Notes: a model not told the origin generated them from the letters alone. A stretch of DNA of 7,567 bases from Nitrospinaceae bacterium (GCA_029261615.1 JAJDAX010000263.1:1-7567); one strand, 5' to 3'; positions 1 through 7,309 are shown, counted from the stretch's first letter. Program-made: numbers and translations.

Positions 1-18
1 CCAAACTACATTGGATAA
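1..18 (+). CDS. fliQ: C-terminal end of FliQ (partial)
   Basis: Only the last five codons and the stop are present; they read Pro-Asn-Tyr-Ile-Gly-stop. FliQ proteins, small two-helix subunits of the flagellar export gate, commonly end in a similar short motif of the type (N/L)P-x-x-I-G, and fliQ usually lies directly before fliR. The TAA stop shares its last base with the ATG of fliR (TAATG), which would couple translation of the two genes. The call rests on a very short stretch plus gene order, so it is probable rather than certain. Confidence 0.6.
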   Translation, partial: PNYIG

Positions 19-794
19 TGGAACTGCTCAATATCAATTACGATGATTTTGAGTCTTTCCTGTTCGTCTTATTTCGGGTCGCTGCTTTCATTCTGTTTGC
101 CCCGATTCTTGGAAGTCGACAATTTCCAGCCTTGGCGAAAATTGGATTTATCCTCCTTTTGAGTCTAACGGTTTATCCTCTGGTAAAACCCCTTTTGCCT
201 GAATCTCCCAGGGGTATGTTTGAACTCACCATGTATTTGACCATTGAGTTGTTAATTGGACTTGCGATTGCGTTTGCCTCCCGTTTGATTTTTACAGCGG
301 TGCAAATTGGCGGCACGATGGTGGATTTTCAAATGGGGTTTGGTGTGGTCAATGTAATTGACCCGCAGACAGAAACCCAGGTATCTGTTACGGCGCAGTT
401 TCAGAATATTTTTGCAATCCTGATCTATCTATCAGTAAACGCGCATCACACCACAATTCTGGCTGTGGTCGAAAGTTTTCAGTTAATCAACATCCAGGCT
501 TTTCAATTTGATGGTACGGCGATGAATATTATCGTCAAACTGTTTATCGATACTTTCATTGTGGGTATCAAGATAGCCTCTCCCATAATGGCAATCCTGT
601 TTTTTATAAGTGTGGGTCTTGGTTTGGTGGCAAGGACGGTTCCTCAGATGAATGTATTTATCGTAGGGTTTCCTCTGCAAATTGGCGCTGGTTTATTTAT
701 GATCGGGTTGTCCATGTCATTTTTTGGGATGGTGATTCAAAATCATCTGTCGCATCTGCCGGTGGAGTTGACCGCTATATTGCGCGCATTTTAG
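18..794 (+). CDS. fliR: Flagellar export gate protein FliR
   Basis: FliR is an inner-membrane subunit of the flagellar type III export gate, assembling with FliP and FliQ into the pore through which rod, hook and filament subunits leave the cell. The 258-residue product has the usual family length and is almost entirely hydrophobic, with membrane segments at roughly residues 12-31, 38-58, 70-100, 128-150, 172-200 and 210-240. Recognisable conserved stretches are FQMGFGVVNVIDPQ (104-117) and GLVARTVPQMNVFIVGFPLQI split across 201-221. The ATG is preceded by a GGAT element and overlaps the stop of the preceding gene by one base. flhB follows after 27 bases, so both are probably cotranscribed. 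Nothing is truncated or odd. Confidence 0.96.
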   Translation: MELLNINYDDFESFLFVLFRVAAFILFAPILGSRQFPALAKIGFILLLSLTVYPLVKPLLPESPRGMFELTMYLTIELLIGLAIAFASRLIFTAVQIGGTMVDFQMGFGVVNVIDPQTETQVSVTAQFQNIFAILIYLSVNAHHTTILAVVESFQLINIQAFQFDGTAMNIIVKLFIDTFIVGIKIASPIMAILFFISVGLGLVARTVPQMNVFIVGFPLQIGAGLFMIGLSMSFFGMVIQNHLSHLPVELTAILRAF

Positions 795-821
795 AGCCTA
801 TCAAGGCTTAAGGTCATGTAA

Positions 822-1904
822 ATGGAAGATGAAGACAAAGATTCAAAAACAGAGGAACCGACTTCGAAGCGTCTGACCGACGCTGAAGATAAAGGTAACT
901 TTGCCCACAGTCGGGAAATGACCTCGGCGTTCATCCTGATGATGGCGACCTTGTCTTTTGTCGTGGCCGGTTCCTTCAGTACCAAACACCTCATGGGAAC
1001 CTGGCATAACATCATTAGTCAGATTCATACCATCCAACTCACTGTGAATGAAATGCAGGGCCTGCTTGGATGGACAGCTAAAAACATCATGATTATATTG
1101 AGCCCGGTATTGCTTTCGATCATGCTCGGTGGAGTGGTAGCCAACTTGTTTCAAACGGGTGGTTTTAAGATGTCGGCTCATCCATTGACTCCAAAGTTTA
1201 ACAAGCTGAACCCGCTGACCGGGGTTAAAAGACTGTTCTCTAAAAACTCCGTGATGGAGTTGTTTAAATCCATTTTCAAGATTGCTGTGATTTCCTGGAT
1301 TGCCTTTGTGACTATCAAGGGCCACTTTTCCGAGATTCCCCCTCTTATGGGTTTCAGCGTTGGACAGATACTTGCGTTTCTGGGCCGAGTGATGATTGAG
1401 ATAATGATCAAAGTCCTGCTGATGATTATTCTGATCGCTCTCATCGACTTTGCCTTTCAGAAATTTACCTACACAGAAAACCTTCGGATGACCAAGCAGC
1501 AGGTGAAGGATGAACGGAAAGATACTGAAGGGAACCCGCAGATAAAACAGAGGATCCGTACTGTGCAGCTTGAGATGATGCGCAAGCGCATGATGTCGGC
1601 GGTTCCGGAGGCGGACGTGGTGGTGACCAACCCGACTCACTTTTCGATTGCGATCAGATACGATCGTTCCAAGCATGAGGCACCCGTGGTGGTGGCCAAA
1701 GGGCAGGGCGATATTGCACTTAAAATCCGTGAAATTGCAAAAGAGAGCGGAGTGCCTCTTGTCGAAGACAAACCCCTGGCGCGGCTTCTCTATAAATCTG
1801 TTGAGATCGGACAAATCATTCCGACAGACCTTTATCGTGCTGTGGCAGAAATACTGGCCTATGTTTATAAACTGAAGGGGGTTTCCGGGCAGGAACTTAA
1901 ATAA
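822..1904 (+). CDS. flhB: Flagellar export switch protein FlhB
   Basis: FlhB is an inner-membrane export-gate component that changes the apparatus from rod/hook to filament substrates. The 360-residue product starts with the typical family N-terminus KTEEPTSKRL (9-18) followed by KG and SRE. It has four membrane regions at about 33-53, 86-110, 150-166 and 183-212, then a charged linker and the cytoplasmic domain. The autocleavage motif NPTH is at residues 270-273, almost the same position as in the enteric protein. In that family cleavage falls between Asn and Pro by Asn cyclisation. The C-terminal half keeps the APVVVAKGQGDIALKIREIA-type segment. An AAGG ribosome site lies eight bases before the ATG. 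The gene is intact; a 266-base gap separates it from flhA. Confidence 0.97.
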   Translation: MEDEDKDSKTEEPTSKRLTDAEDKGNFAHSREMTSAFILMMATLSFVVAGSFSTKHLMGTWHNIISQIHTIQLTVNEMQGLLGWTAKNIMIILSPVLLSIMLGGVVANLFQTGGFKMSAHPLTPKFNKLNPLTGVKRLFSKNSVMELFKSIFKIAVISWIAFVTIKGHFSEIPPLMGFSVGQILAFLGRVMIEIMIKVLLMIILIALIDFAFQKFTYTENLRMTKQQVKDERKDTEGNPQIKQRIRTVQLEMMRKRMMSAVPEADVVVTNPTHFSIAIRYDRSKHEAPVVVAKGQGDIALKIREIAKESGVPLVEDKPLARLLYKSVEIGQIIPTDLYRAVAEILAYVYKLKGVSGQELK

Positions 1905-1986
1905 TAAACCTAATGGAGAATTGAACGGCGACACGTAGTTTTGGAATAGTTAGAATCCTTCATTACTCCATGAAAACTAAGCGGGA

Positions 1987-2002
1987 TGGTATAGGGATTG
2001 CA
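1987..2002 (+). promoter_or_regulatory. Candidate sigma-54 promoter for the flhA operon
   Basis: The sequence TGGTATAGGGATTGCA matches the sigma-54 consensus TGGCAC-r-N4-TTGCW with the invariant GG and GC exactly ten bases apart. The -12 element TTGCA is complete; the -24 element differs at two positions (T for C, T for C). It lies in the only sizeable gap of the cluster, on the coding strand, and would start transcription near 2013-2014, giving a leader of about 157 bases before flhA. Sigma-54 control with a FleQ/FlrA-type activator is known for flagellar genes in several polar flagellates. No activator gene is in the window. The match was found by eye, so chance cannot be excluded. Confidence 0.5.
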
Positions 2003-2090
2003 GATTAGTTGTAGAAATAAAGAAAGAAGAGTTCGACCATTTACTGGTTTTGCACCGAGCGTTTTAAAATCGTTTGTTTAATTAGGGTTC

Positions 2091-2116
2091 GGGGAGTTTC
2101 CTCTGTTAGTGGGGAG
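2091..2116 (+). repeat. Two GGGGAG copies 20 bases apart in the flhA leader
   Basis: GGGGAG occurs at 2091-2096 and again at 2111-2116 in the untranslated leader of flhA, an exact 20-base spacing. GGA cores of this kind are what CsrA/RsmA-type RNA regulators bind, and such regulators control motility genes in other bacteria, but these copies lie 55-80 bases upstream of the start and not over the ribosome site. The repeat is short and may be chance. Confidence 0.25.
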
Positions 2117-2170
2117 AGTCTGTCGGTGTCAAAATTTTGGTATCAGTCTTAACGACGCAAAGGTCAATGC

Positions 2171-4237
2171 ATGAGAGTTATAGGGAAAGTACAGGAAATC
2201 TTAGTTGGCGTTGGTCTCATCCTGGTTTTGATGGTGATGGTCATTCCTATCCCTCCTTTCCTTCTAGATCTGCTGCTTTCCTTCAGTCTTACTTTTGCCC
2301 TCATCATTTTGCTGGTGTCAGTCTTCATGTTGGCACCGCTCGAGTTTTCCGTATTTCCATCACTGTTGTTGATGGTCACCTTGCTTCGGCTGTCTTTGAA
2401 CGTAGCTTCCACCAGAATCATCCTCCTCCATGGGAATGAAGGTTCACAGGCAGCCGGGCAGGTGATCCAGTCTTTCGGTTCCTTCGTTGTCGGCGGCAAT
2501 TTTATTGTTGGTGCCATTATCTTCCTCATTCTTGTGCTCATCAACTTCATCGTTATCACCAAAGGTTCGGTGAGGACTTCCGAGGTGGCCGCCCGGTTCA
2601 CACTGGATGCCATCCCCGGTAAGCAGATGAGTATCGATGCTGATTTGAATGCAGGCCTCATTTCAGAAGATGACGCACGTAGCCGGCGCCAGACTCTTGA
2701 GCGTGAAGCTGATTTTTATGGGTCAATGGATGGTGCCATCAGATTTGTCCGTGGTGACGCGATTGCGGGTATTCTCATTACTCTGATCAATGTCATCGGT
2801 GGATTTGCCATCGGCGTTCTGCAGAACGACATGGGAGCTGCCGAGGCTGCCAAGGTTTATACCCTGCTCACCATTGGTGATGGTCTGGTCACCCAGCTCC
2901 CGGCCCTGATTATTTCCACCGCCGCCGGTATCGTTGTCACCCGCGCCACATCCGACAAAAACCTGCCAAATGAATTGATGGATCAGTTGATGAATCATCC
3001 GGCAGCATTCAGTATCGCCTCTGGCGTATTGTTTCTATTCGGATTGATCCCTGGACTGCCACACCTTCCATTTTTAATTCTGGCGGGTGCCGCAGGTTTC
3101 TTAAGTTTCCGGCAGGTCAAGGGACATCAGCAACGGGAATTGATTCAGATGAAACGAATGGAAGATGATGCCAAGGCTCCTATCCCGGAAAAAGTGGAAT
3201 CCATTCTTCCGCTGGATATTATGGAGCTTGAAGTTGGTTACGAACTGATTCCATTGGTCGATGCTGAACGCAATGGTGAATTACTGGATCGCATCAAATC
3301 AGTGCGACGTCAGTTTGCACTGGAGATGGGGTTTATTGTTCCACCGTTGCATATTCGGGATAACCTCCAGTTGAAGTCGAGTGAGTACGGGATTCTTATT
3401 AAAGGCGTTGAGGTGGCACGCGGGTCGGTCATGATGGGTCGATTCATGGCAATGAGTTCTGGTGGAACAGAAAAGAATGTCGAAGGTATTCAGACTCAGG
3501 AACCGACCTTTGGACTGCCTGCGCTTTGGATCACTGCTGCTTCCAAGCAGGAGGCCCAGATGGCGGGATATACCGTGGTTGATCCGGCAACCGTCATCAC
3601 CACTCATATCAAGGAAACCATCAAGCGTAACGCTCAAGAATTATTAGGAAGGCAGGAAGCGCAGGCACTCATCGATAAGTTCAAGGAAACCAACCCAAAG
3701 GTTGTTGAAGAATTGATTCCGAATGTGATGTCGCTGGGAAAAGTTCAGAAGGTGTTGCAGAATCTCCTGCGTGAGCAGATTTCGATTCGCGACCTCCGCA
3801 CCATTCTTGAAACACTGGCTGATTACGGTGGGAAGGTGGAAGATCAGGATATCCTGACCGAGTACGTGCGGCAGGCGCTGGCAAGACCAATCACCAAGCA
3901 GTATGTATCGAAGGATGGGTCCATTTCCGTGCTGACTCTCGACAGGGAAGTGGAAGTGTTAATCGAGGGGGCGGTCCAAAAATCTGATATCAGTTCCTAT
4001 CTCGCACTGGAACCCACCGTTGCTGAGAAAATTCTCATGAAGATCAAAGAGGGAGTGGAAGCCATCACGCCGTTGGTTGAAACATCGCCAATATTGCTGG
4101 CATCGCCCATTGTGCGTCTGTATCTCAGGAAATTGACAGAGCGATTCATGCCAGATCTTGTCATCCTGTCTCACAATGAAATTATGCCGTCGGTGCCGAT
4201 TAAAACATTAAGAGTGGTGACCCTGAATGCTGGTTAA
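2171..4237 (+). CDS. flhA: Flagellar export gate protein FlhA
   Basis: FlhA is the largest export-gate subunit. Its membrane part takes part in energy coupling, and its cytoplasmic domain forms a ring that docks chaperone-substrate complexes. The 688-residue product matches the usual length (about 690). Membrane segments are at roughly 10-28, 31-55, 60-75, 106-130, 197-217, 236-256, 280-296 and 299-313. The FHIPEP family signature LLRLSLNVASTRIIL is at 71-85. The conserved cytoplasmic loop between the fourth and fifth segments holds EVAARFTLDAIPGKQMSIDADL (138-159) and MDGAIRFVRGDAIAG (186-200); its Asp196 is likely the counterpart of the functionally important Asp208 of Salmonella. The cytoplasmic domain runs from about 330 to the end. 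An AAAGG ribosome site seven bases upstream supports this ATG. The gene's last 11 bases overlap flhF. Confidence 0.98.
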   Translation: MRVIGKVQEILVGVGLILVLMVMVIPIPPFLLDLLLSFSLTFALIILLVSVFMLAPLEFSVFPSLLLMVTLLRLSLNVASTRIILLHGNEGSQAAGQVIQSFGSFVVGGNFIVGAIIFLILVLINFIVITKGSVRTSEVAARFTLDAIPGKQMSIDADLNAGLISEDDARSRRQTLEREADFYGSMDGAIRFVRGDAIAGILITLINVIGGFAIGVLQNDMGAAEAAKVYTLLTIGDGLVTQLPALIISTAAGIVVTRATSDKNLPNELMDQLMNHPAAFSIASGVLFLFGLIPGLPHLPFLILAGAAGFLSFRQVKGHQQRELIQMKRMEDDAKAPIPEKVESILPLDIMELEVGYELIPLVDAERNGELLDRIKSVRRQFALEMGFIVPPLHIRDNLQLKSSEYGILIKGVEVARGSVMMGRFMAMSSGGTEKNVEGIQTQEPTFGLPALWITAASKQEAQMAGYTVVDPATVITTHIKETIKRNAQELLGRQEAQALIDKFKETNPKVVEELIPNVMSLGKVQKVLQNLLREQISIRDLRTILETLADYGGKVEDQDILTEYVRQALARPITKQYVSKDGSISVLTLDREVEVLIEGAVQKSDISSYLALEPTVAEKILMKIKEGVEAITPLVETSPILLASPIVRLYLRKLTERFMPDLVILSHNEIMPSVPIKTLRVVTLNAG

Positions 4238-5333
4238 AAAATTTCTCGCGGACAATTATGCCGAAGCCCTGGATCGGGTGAAACAGGAACTGGGGCAAGA
4301 CGCTCTTATTCTGTCGACACGTTCAATCAAGTTTCATCCCAATGAAGATGGTGGAGAGACCTCTTCCTGTGTGGAGATAACGGCGGCGTTGGAACGCGAA
4401 CCGGTAACCGAACCCGAAAAACCTCGGGTGCCTCTTGTCCCGGAACCGGATGGGTCGCCCATGGAGTTGCCAAATGGGGGATGGGAACAAATCCAACCGC
4501 TCATTCAATCCCTGATGACCAAAACCGACCGTGCTCGTTCTGCCGGTTTGAAACCCGGACAGATGGATCTTTTTGGTCACCTCATCCGACAAGGCGTGGA
4601 TGAAGAATTCGCGGTTCGCTTGTTCACCCTTCTCAATTCAAAGCGAGGCCAATCCGGGAAGGTTAATGGAGAAAATGAAAAAGTCACCCTGGGTCGCTTA
4701 ATGAAGGGCATGTTGAAATGTCCCGGGCCATTGGAGTTGAATAAAGGAAAACCAAAAATCGTGGCGTTTGTGGGCCCCACCGGGGCTGGCAAGACCACGA
4801 CCGTGGCTAAACTCGCAGCGCATTTTGCTCTAGTCCAGAATAAGAAGGTCGCGATTGTTTCTCTGGATACGTTCCGTGTCGGTGCGGTGGAGCAATTAGA
4901 GGCTTATGGTGAGTTAATGGATGTTCCGGTGGAGTCGGCGCAGGGTCGCTTGGACTTTAGAAAGACCATTCAGAAGCATAGTGATAAAGACCTTATTCTG
5001 GTGGACACCACAGGCAAAAGCCATCGTGACACAGAATATGCCCTTGAGCTTGCCGCCATATTTCATTCTGCAGGAGGGGAGGTTGAAACCCACCTGGTTG
5101 CCAGTGTAACAGCCCAGAATGAGGTATTGAATTACACAGCCTCTCAATTTTCAATTTTGAAACCCGACCGAATCCTGTTCACCAAACTCGATGAGGGTGT
5201 GACTTTTGGACACCTTTTTAATTTTGCAGTGCGACACAGGCTCCCCTTTTCTTATTTTACTGCGGGGCAGCGGGTGCCCGAGGATATAGAAACGGCTTCA
5301 AAAGGCCGGGTAATTCGTTTGATTTTTGATTAA
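4227..5333 (+). CDS. flhF: SRP-type GTPase FlhF, flagellar placement
   Basis: FlhF is a signal-recognition-particle-type GTPase that marks the (usually polar) site where the flagellar base is assembled and works as a pair with FlhG. The 368-residue product has the three-part family plan: an N-terminal B domain (1-60, start MLVKKFLADNYAEAL), a proline- and glutamate-rich linker (about 62-90), and N plus G domains. G-domain motifs are the P-loop GPTGAGKT (183-190), DTFRVGAVEQL (214-224), DTTGKSHRD (260-268) and TKLDEG (319-324). The third motif has Lys264 where Arg is more common (DTAGR). The ATG lies inside the end of flhA (11-base overlap) with a GGTGA element upstream, so translation is probably coupled. 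The start matches where the family begins. Confidence 0.97.
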   Translation: MLVKKFLADNYAEALDRVKQELGQDALILSTRSIKFHPNEDGGETSSCVEITAALEREPVTEPEKPRVPLVPEPDGSPMELPNGGWEQIQPLIQSLMTKTDRARSAGLKPGQMDLFGHLIRQGVDEEFAVRLFTLLNSKRGQSGKVNGENEKVTLGRLMKGMLKCPGPLELNKGKPKIVAFVGPTGAGKTTTVAKLAAHFALVQNKKVAIVSLDTFRVGAVEQLEAYGELMDVPVESAQGRLDFRKTIQKHSDKDLILVDTTGKSHRDTEYALELAAIFHSAGGEVETHLVASVTAQNEVLNYTASQFSILKPDRILFTKLDEGVTFGHLFNFAVRHRLPFSYFTAGQRVPEDIETASKGRVIRLIFD

Positions 5334-5347
5334 TTTACCTTTAAAGT

Positions 5348-5354
5348 GGAAGAG
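5348..5354 (+). promoter_or_regulatory. Ribosome binding site fixing the GTG start of flhG
   Basis: GGAAGAG ends five bases before the GTG at 5360. In that frame a TAA stop at 5342-5344 rules out a longer protein, and the next ATG (5423) would remove the N-terminal RQASTLR motif. The GTG is therefore the best start. Confidence 0.65.
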
Positions 5355-5359
5355 TTAAA

Positions 5360-6250
5360 GTGGCGAAATCTATAGCTTTATCAAAGGTTAAAGGCCGTCA
5401 GGCCAGCACATTGAGGCGGGTGATGTCCCTTCAAAAAAATCAGGATCCTCCAAAAGTTATTGCGGTAAGCAGTGGTAAAGGAGGTGTGGGCAAAACCAAT
5501 CTAGTGGCCAACCTCGCATACTCCCTTGCAAAAAAAGGCAAAAAGGTACTGGTGTTCGATGCCGATGTCGGTTTGAACAATATCGATATCCTTCTTGGAC
5601 TGGCTCCTGAATACCGGATCGGTGATGTATTGACAGGGAAACGCGAACTGGAAGACGTTCTGGTTGAAGGGCCCCAGGGCATACAGGTTTTACCCGCCAG
5701 TAATGGATGGCAGGAGTTGACCTCTCTGGACAACGAGCAAAAAATGATGCTGATGGGGGAATTGGACCGCTTAAGTGGCGATTTTGATTTTCTCCTTTTC
5801 GATACAGGCGCGGGTATTTCTTCAAATGTCACCTATTTTTGCAGCGCCGCACATGAAACATTGCTGGTCGCCACGACAGAACCCACGTCCCACACCGACG
5901 TGTATGCTTTGATGAAGGTTCTGTATCAAAAGCATCAACAGAAACATTTCCGGCTTGTAGTCAACTCGGTGAAATCAGAGAAAGAGGCGTTGGATGTTTA
6001 TCGCCTGTTGTCTGCGGTTGCGGACCGATATCTCACACACGTCACACTGGAATATTTCGGTTACGTAGTTCATGATCCCAATGTGCCAAAAGCAGTGAGG
6101 CGGCAAAAGGCTTTTATCGAATTGTACCCTTATGCCAAGGCGAGTCTTTGTATCAATGACCTGAGTGACAAGATCATTGAAGAGCAATCCATAATCCCTG
6201 AAGATGGTGATCGGGTATTTATGTGGAAATCGGTGTTTCAAACACAATGA
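5360..6250 (+). CDS. flhG: MinD-type ATPase FlhG (FleN/YlxH), flagellar number control
   Basis: FlhG is a ParA/MinD-family ATPase that limits flagellar number, stimulates the GTPase of FlhF and, in some Gammaproteobacteria, inhibits the activator FleQ. The 296-residue product begins with GTG. Visible motifs are the deviant Walker A KGGVGKT (40-46, with signature Lys40), the FDADVGLNNID switch segment (66-76) and the Walker B-like LLFDTGAG (145-152). Near the N-terminus RQASTLR (13-19) sits where FlhG proteins carry DQAxxLR, the element known to contact FlhF, but the Asp is replaced by Arg. The C-terminus (FMWKSVFQTQ) is short and part hydrophobic, where relatives have an amphipathic membrane-binding helix. 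It lies 26 bases after flhF, and its stop overlaps the next start (ATGA). Confidence 0.95.
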   Translation: MAKSIALSKVKGRQASTLRRVMSLQKNQDPPKVIAVSSGKGGVGKTNLVANLAYSLAKKGKKVLVFDADVGLNNIDILLGLAPEYRIGDVLTGKRELEDVLVEGPQGIQVLPASNGWQELTSLDNEQKMMLMGELDRLSGDFDFLLFDTGAGISSNVTYFCSAAHETLLVATTEPTSHTDVYALMKVLYQKHQQKHFRLVVNSVKSEKEALDVYRLLSAVADRYLTHVTLEYFGYVVHDPNVPKAVRRQKAFIELYPYAKASLCINDLSDKIIEEQSIIPEDGDRVFMWKSVFQTQ

Positions 6251-6507
6251 CAAACGAACAGTTAACTAAAATCGCCGCTTGTTTTGCCACGTTAGCATTT
6301 ACCATTATGACGCTTGGTAGCTGGGCAATGGGAGCTCGCATTCTGGTGGCTCTGGTCCGTGGGATTGAAGCTCTGGCTTTGTTTGGTTTGCTGGCATTTT
6401 GCGTGGGGAAATTGTTGCAAAGGAATGTGGACTTTTCGCTCGCGAATCCTTCCCACGAAGAAGAAGATGATGAAGCCAAAGGGGCTCATCTGGATGAAAC
6501 TGCTTAG
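6247..6507 (+). CDS. Small two-helix membrane protein, function unknown
   Basis: I do not recognise a named family. The 86-residue product has two hydrophobic helices at about 9-29 and 38-57, separated by a short basic turn (Arg31, Arg38), with Glu41 at the start of the second helix. It ends in a hydrophilic, very acidic tail (EEEDDE at 71-76). It has no cleavable signal peptide or enzyme motif. The ATG overlaps the flhG stop as ATGA, which implies coupled translation, and its own stop overlaps the ribosome site of fliA. An in-frame GTG at 6223 would add eight residues and cannot be excluded; no clear ribosome site favours either. That it is a real gene is supported by the close packing, direction and sensible membrane profile. 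A role in flagella is inferred from position only. Confidence 0.75.
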   Translation: MTNEQLTKIAACFATLAFTIMTLGSWAMGARILVALVRGIEALALFGLLAFCVGKLLQRNVDFSLANPSHEEEDDEAKGAHLDETA

Positions 6508-6510
6508 AGG
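6506..6510 (+). promoter_or_regulatory. Ribosome binding site of fliA, overlapping preceding stop
   Basis: AGAGG lies 11 bases before the fliA ATG and shares two bases with the TAG stop of the small membrane-protein gene. Spacing is slightly long. Ribosomes ending the upstream gene would finish on this site, so the yield of FliA could depend on translation of that gene. Confidence 0.45.
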
Positions 6511-6521
6511 TCGAATACCCT

Positions 6522-7283
6522 ATGGCGCAAAAATCGACAGCGACTCAAGAGATTGAAATCTCGAAAAATAATACCGACGAGATTGTTCGCGAGTATGCGC
6601 CCATGATCAAGTATGTGGCAAACCGGATTGCGTTGCGTTTGCCGCCGCATATTGAGATTGATGACCTGATCAGCGTGGGTGTGCTGGGTTTGATTGACGC
6701 GATCGAAAAATACGATCCAAGCCGGGGGGCCAAGTTCAAAACTTACGCAGAATTCCGGGTGCGAGGTTCTATTCTCGACGAATTAAGATCACTCGACTGG
6801 GTACCGCGCTCCGTACGTCAAAAAGCTTCAGAAGTCGATCAGGCATCACGGCGGTTGCAGGGGCAACTTGGGCGCCCACCGGAAGATGAGGAACTTGCAG
6901 AAGAACTGGGTGTCAGCCTGGATGAATTTTTCACCACACTCAATGATACGCGCAGCATGCCCATGTTGAGTCTTGACGACCTTGGAATTGCCAAGGACTC
7001 AGGGGAGCAGCAGAGCCTGCTGGATTGTCTGGCGGGGAAAAGCGATGCAGACCCCCATATGCAGCTTCGGCTGACAGAGCTCAAGCAGATCATTGCCAAA
7101 GCCATCGACACACTTCCAGAAAAAGAACGTTTGATGATTTCGCTATATTATTATGAAGAACTGACCATGAAAGAAATCGGGGAGGTGTTGAGCATCACCG
7201 AATCCCGTGTGTCGCAGATACATTCCAAAGCAGTGTTCCGACTGCGTACCAAGCTGCGGGTCCTCATCGCAGAAGAAGGCTGA
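6522..7283 (+). CDS. fliA: Flagellar sigma factor FliA (sigma-28 type)
   Basis: FliA directs RNA polymerase to late flagellar genes such as flagellin, stators and chemotaxis genes, and is normally held inactive by the anti-sigma factor FlgM until the hook-basal body is complete. The 253-residue product has the family's length and no region 1. Region 2 spans about 22-95, with IEIDDLISVGVLGLIDAIEKYD (45-66), the KFKTYAEFRVRGSILDELR core (71-89) and DWVPRSVRQ (92-100). Region 3 spans about 100-170. Region 4 is at about 185-250, with LPEKERLMISLYYYEELTMKEIG (198-220) and the helix-turn-helix ITESRVSQIHSKA (225-237). No flgM or FliA-dependent promoter is visible in the window. It is the last gene of the run and faces the acyltransferase gene across 26 bases. 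Confidence 0.95.
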   Translation: MAQKSTATQEIEISKNNTDEIVREYAPMIKYVANRIALRLPPHIEIDDLISVGVLGLIDAIEKYDPSRGAKFKTYAEFRVRGSILDELRSLDWVPRSVRQKASEVDQASRRLQGQLGRPPEDEELAEELGVSLDEFFTTLNDTRSMPMLSLDDLGIAKDSGEQQSLLDCLAGKSDADPHMQLRLTELKQIIAKAIDTLPEKERLMISLYYYEELTMKEIGEVLSITESRVSQIHSKAVFRLRTKLRVLIAEEG

Positions 7284-7309
7284 GCATTTCTAGGTCGCGC
7301 AACCACTAC

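Noticed and set aside
843..1934. A 363-codon open frame on the minus strand covering nearly all of flhB
   Set aside because: It lies opposite a clearly conserved flhB, its translation is rich in His and low-complexity stretches with no recognisable domain, and it has no good ribosome site. It is a shadow frame that happens to lack stops.
1905..1934. TAAA followed by GGCGACAC, resembling a sigma-28 promoter
   Set aside because: The spacing is 18 bases instead of about 15, and the -10 part differs from GCCGATAA at several positions.
1911..1971. Inverted repeat ATGGAG / CTCCAT downstream of flhB as a possible terminator
   Set aside because: The arms are only six bases long with 47 bases between them, and no T-run follows. 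It is not a credible intrinsic terminator.
2154..2164. GACGCAAAGG just before flhA, resembling a core of the GEMM cyclic di-GMP riboswitch
   Set aside because: The rest of the riboswitch (the upstream stem, the GNRA-type loop and the second stem) is absent and the flhA start follows within ten bases. The similarity is explained by the ribosome site.
2137..2439. A 100-codon + strand open frame overlapping the start of flhA
   Set aside because: It is out of frame with flhA, whose signature motifs and ribosome site are clear, and its translation shows no domain or membrane pattern.
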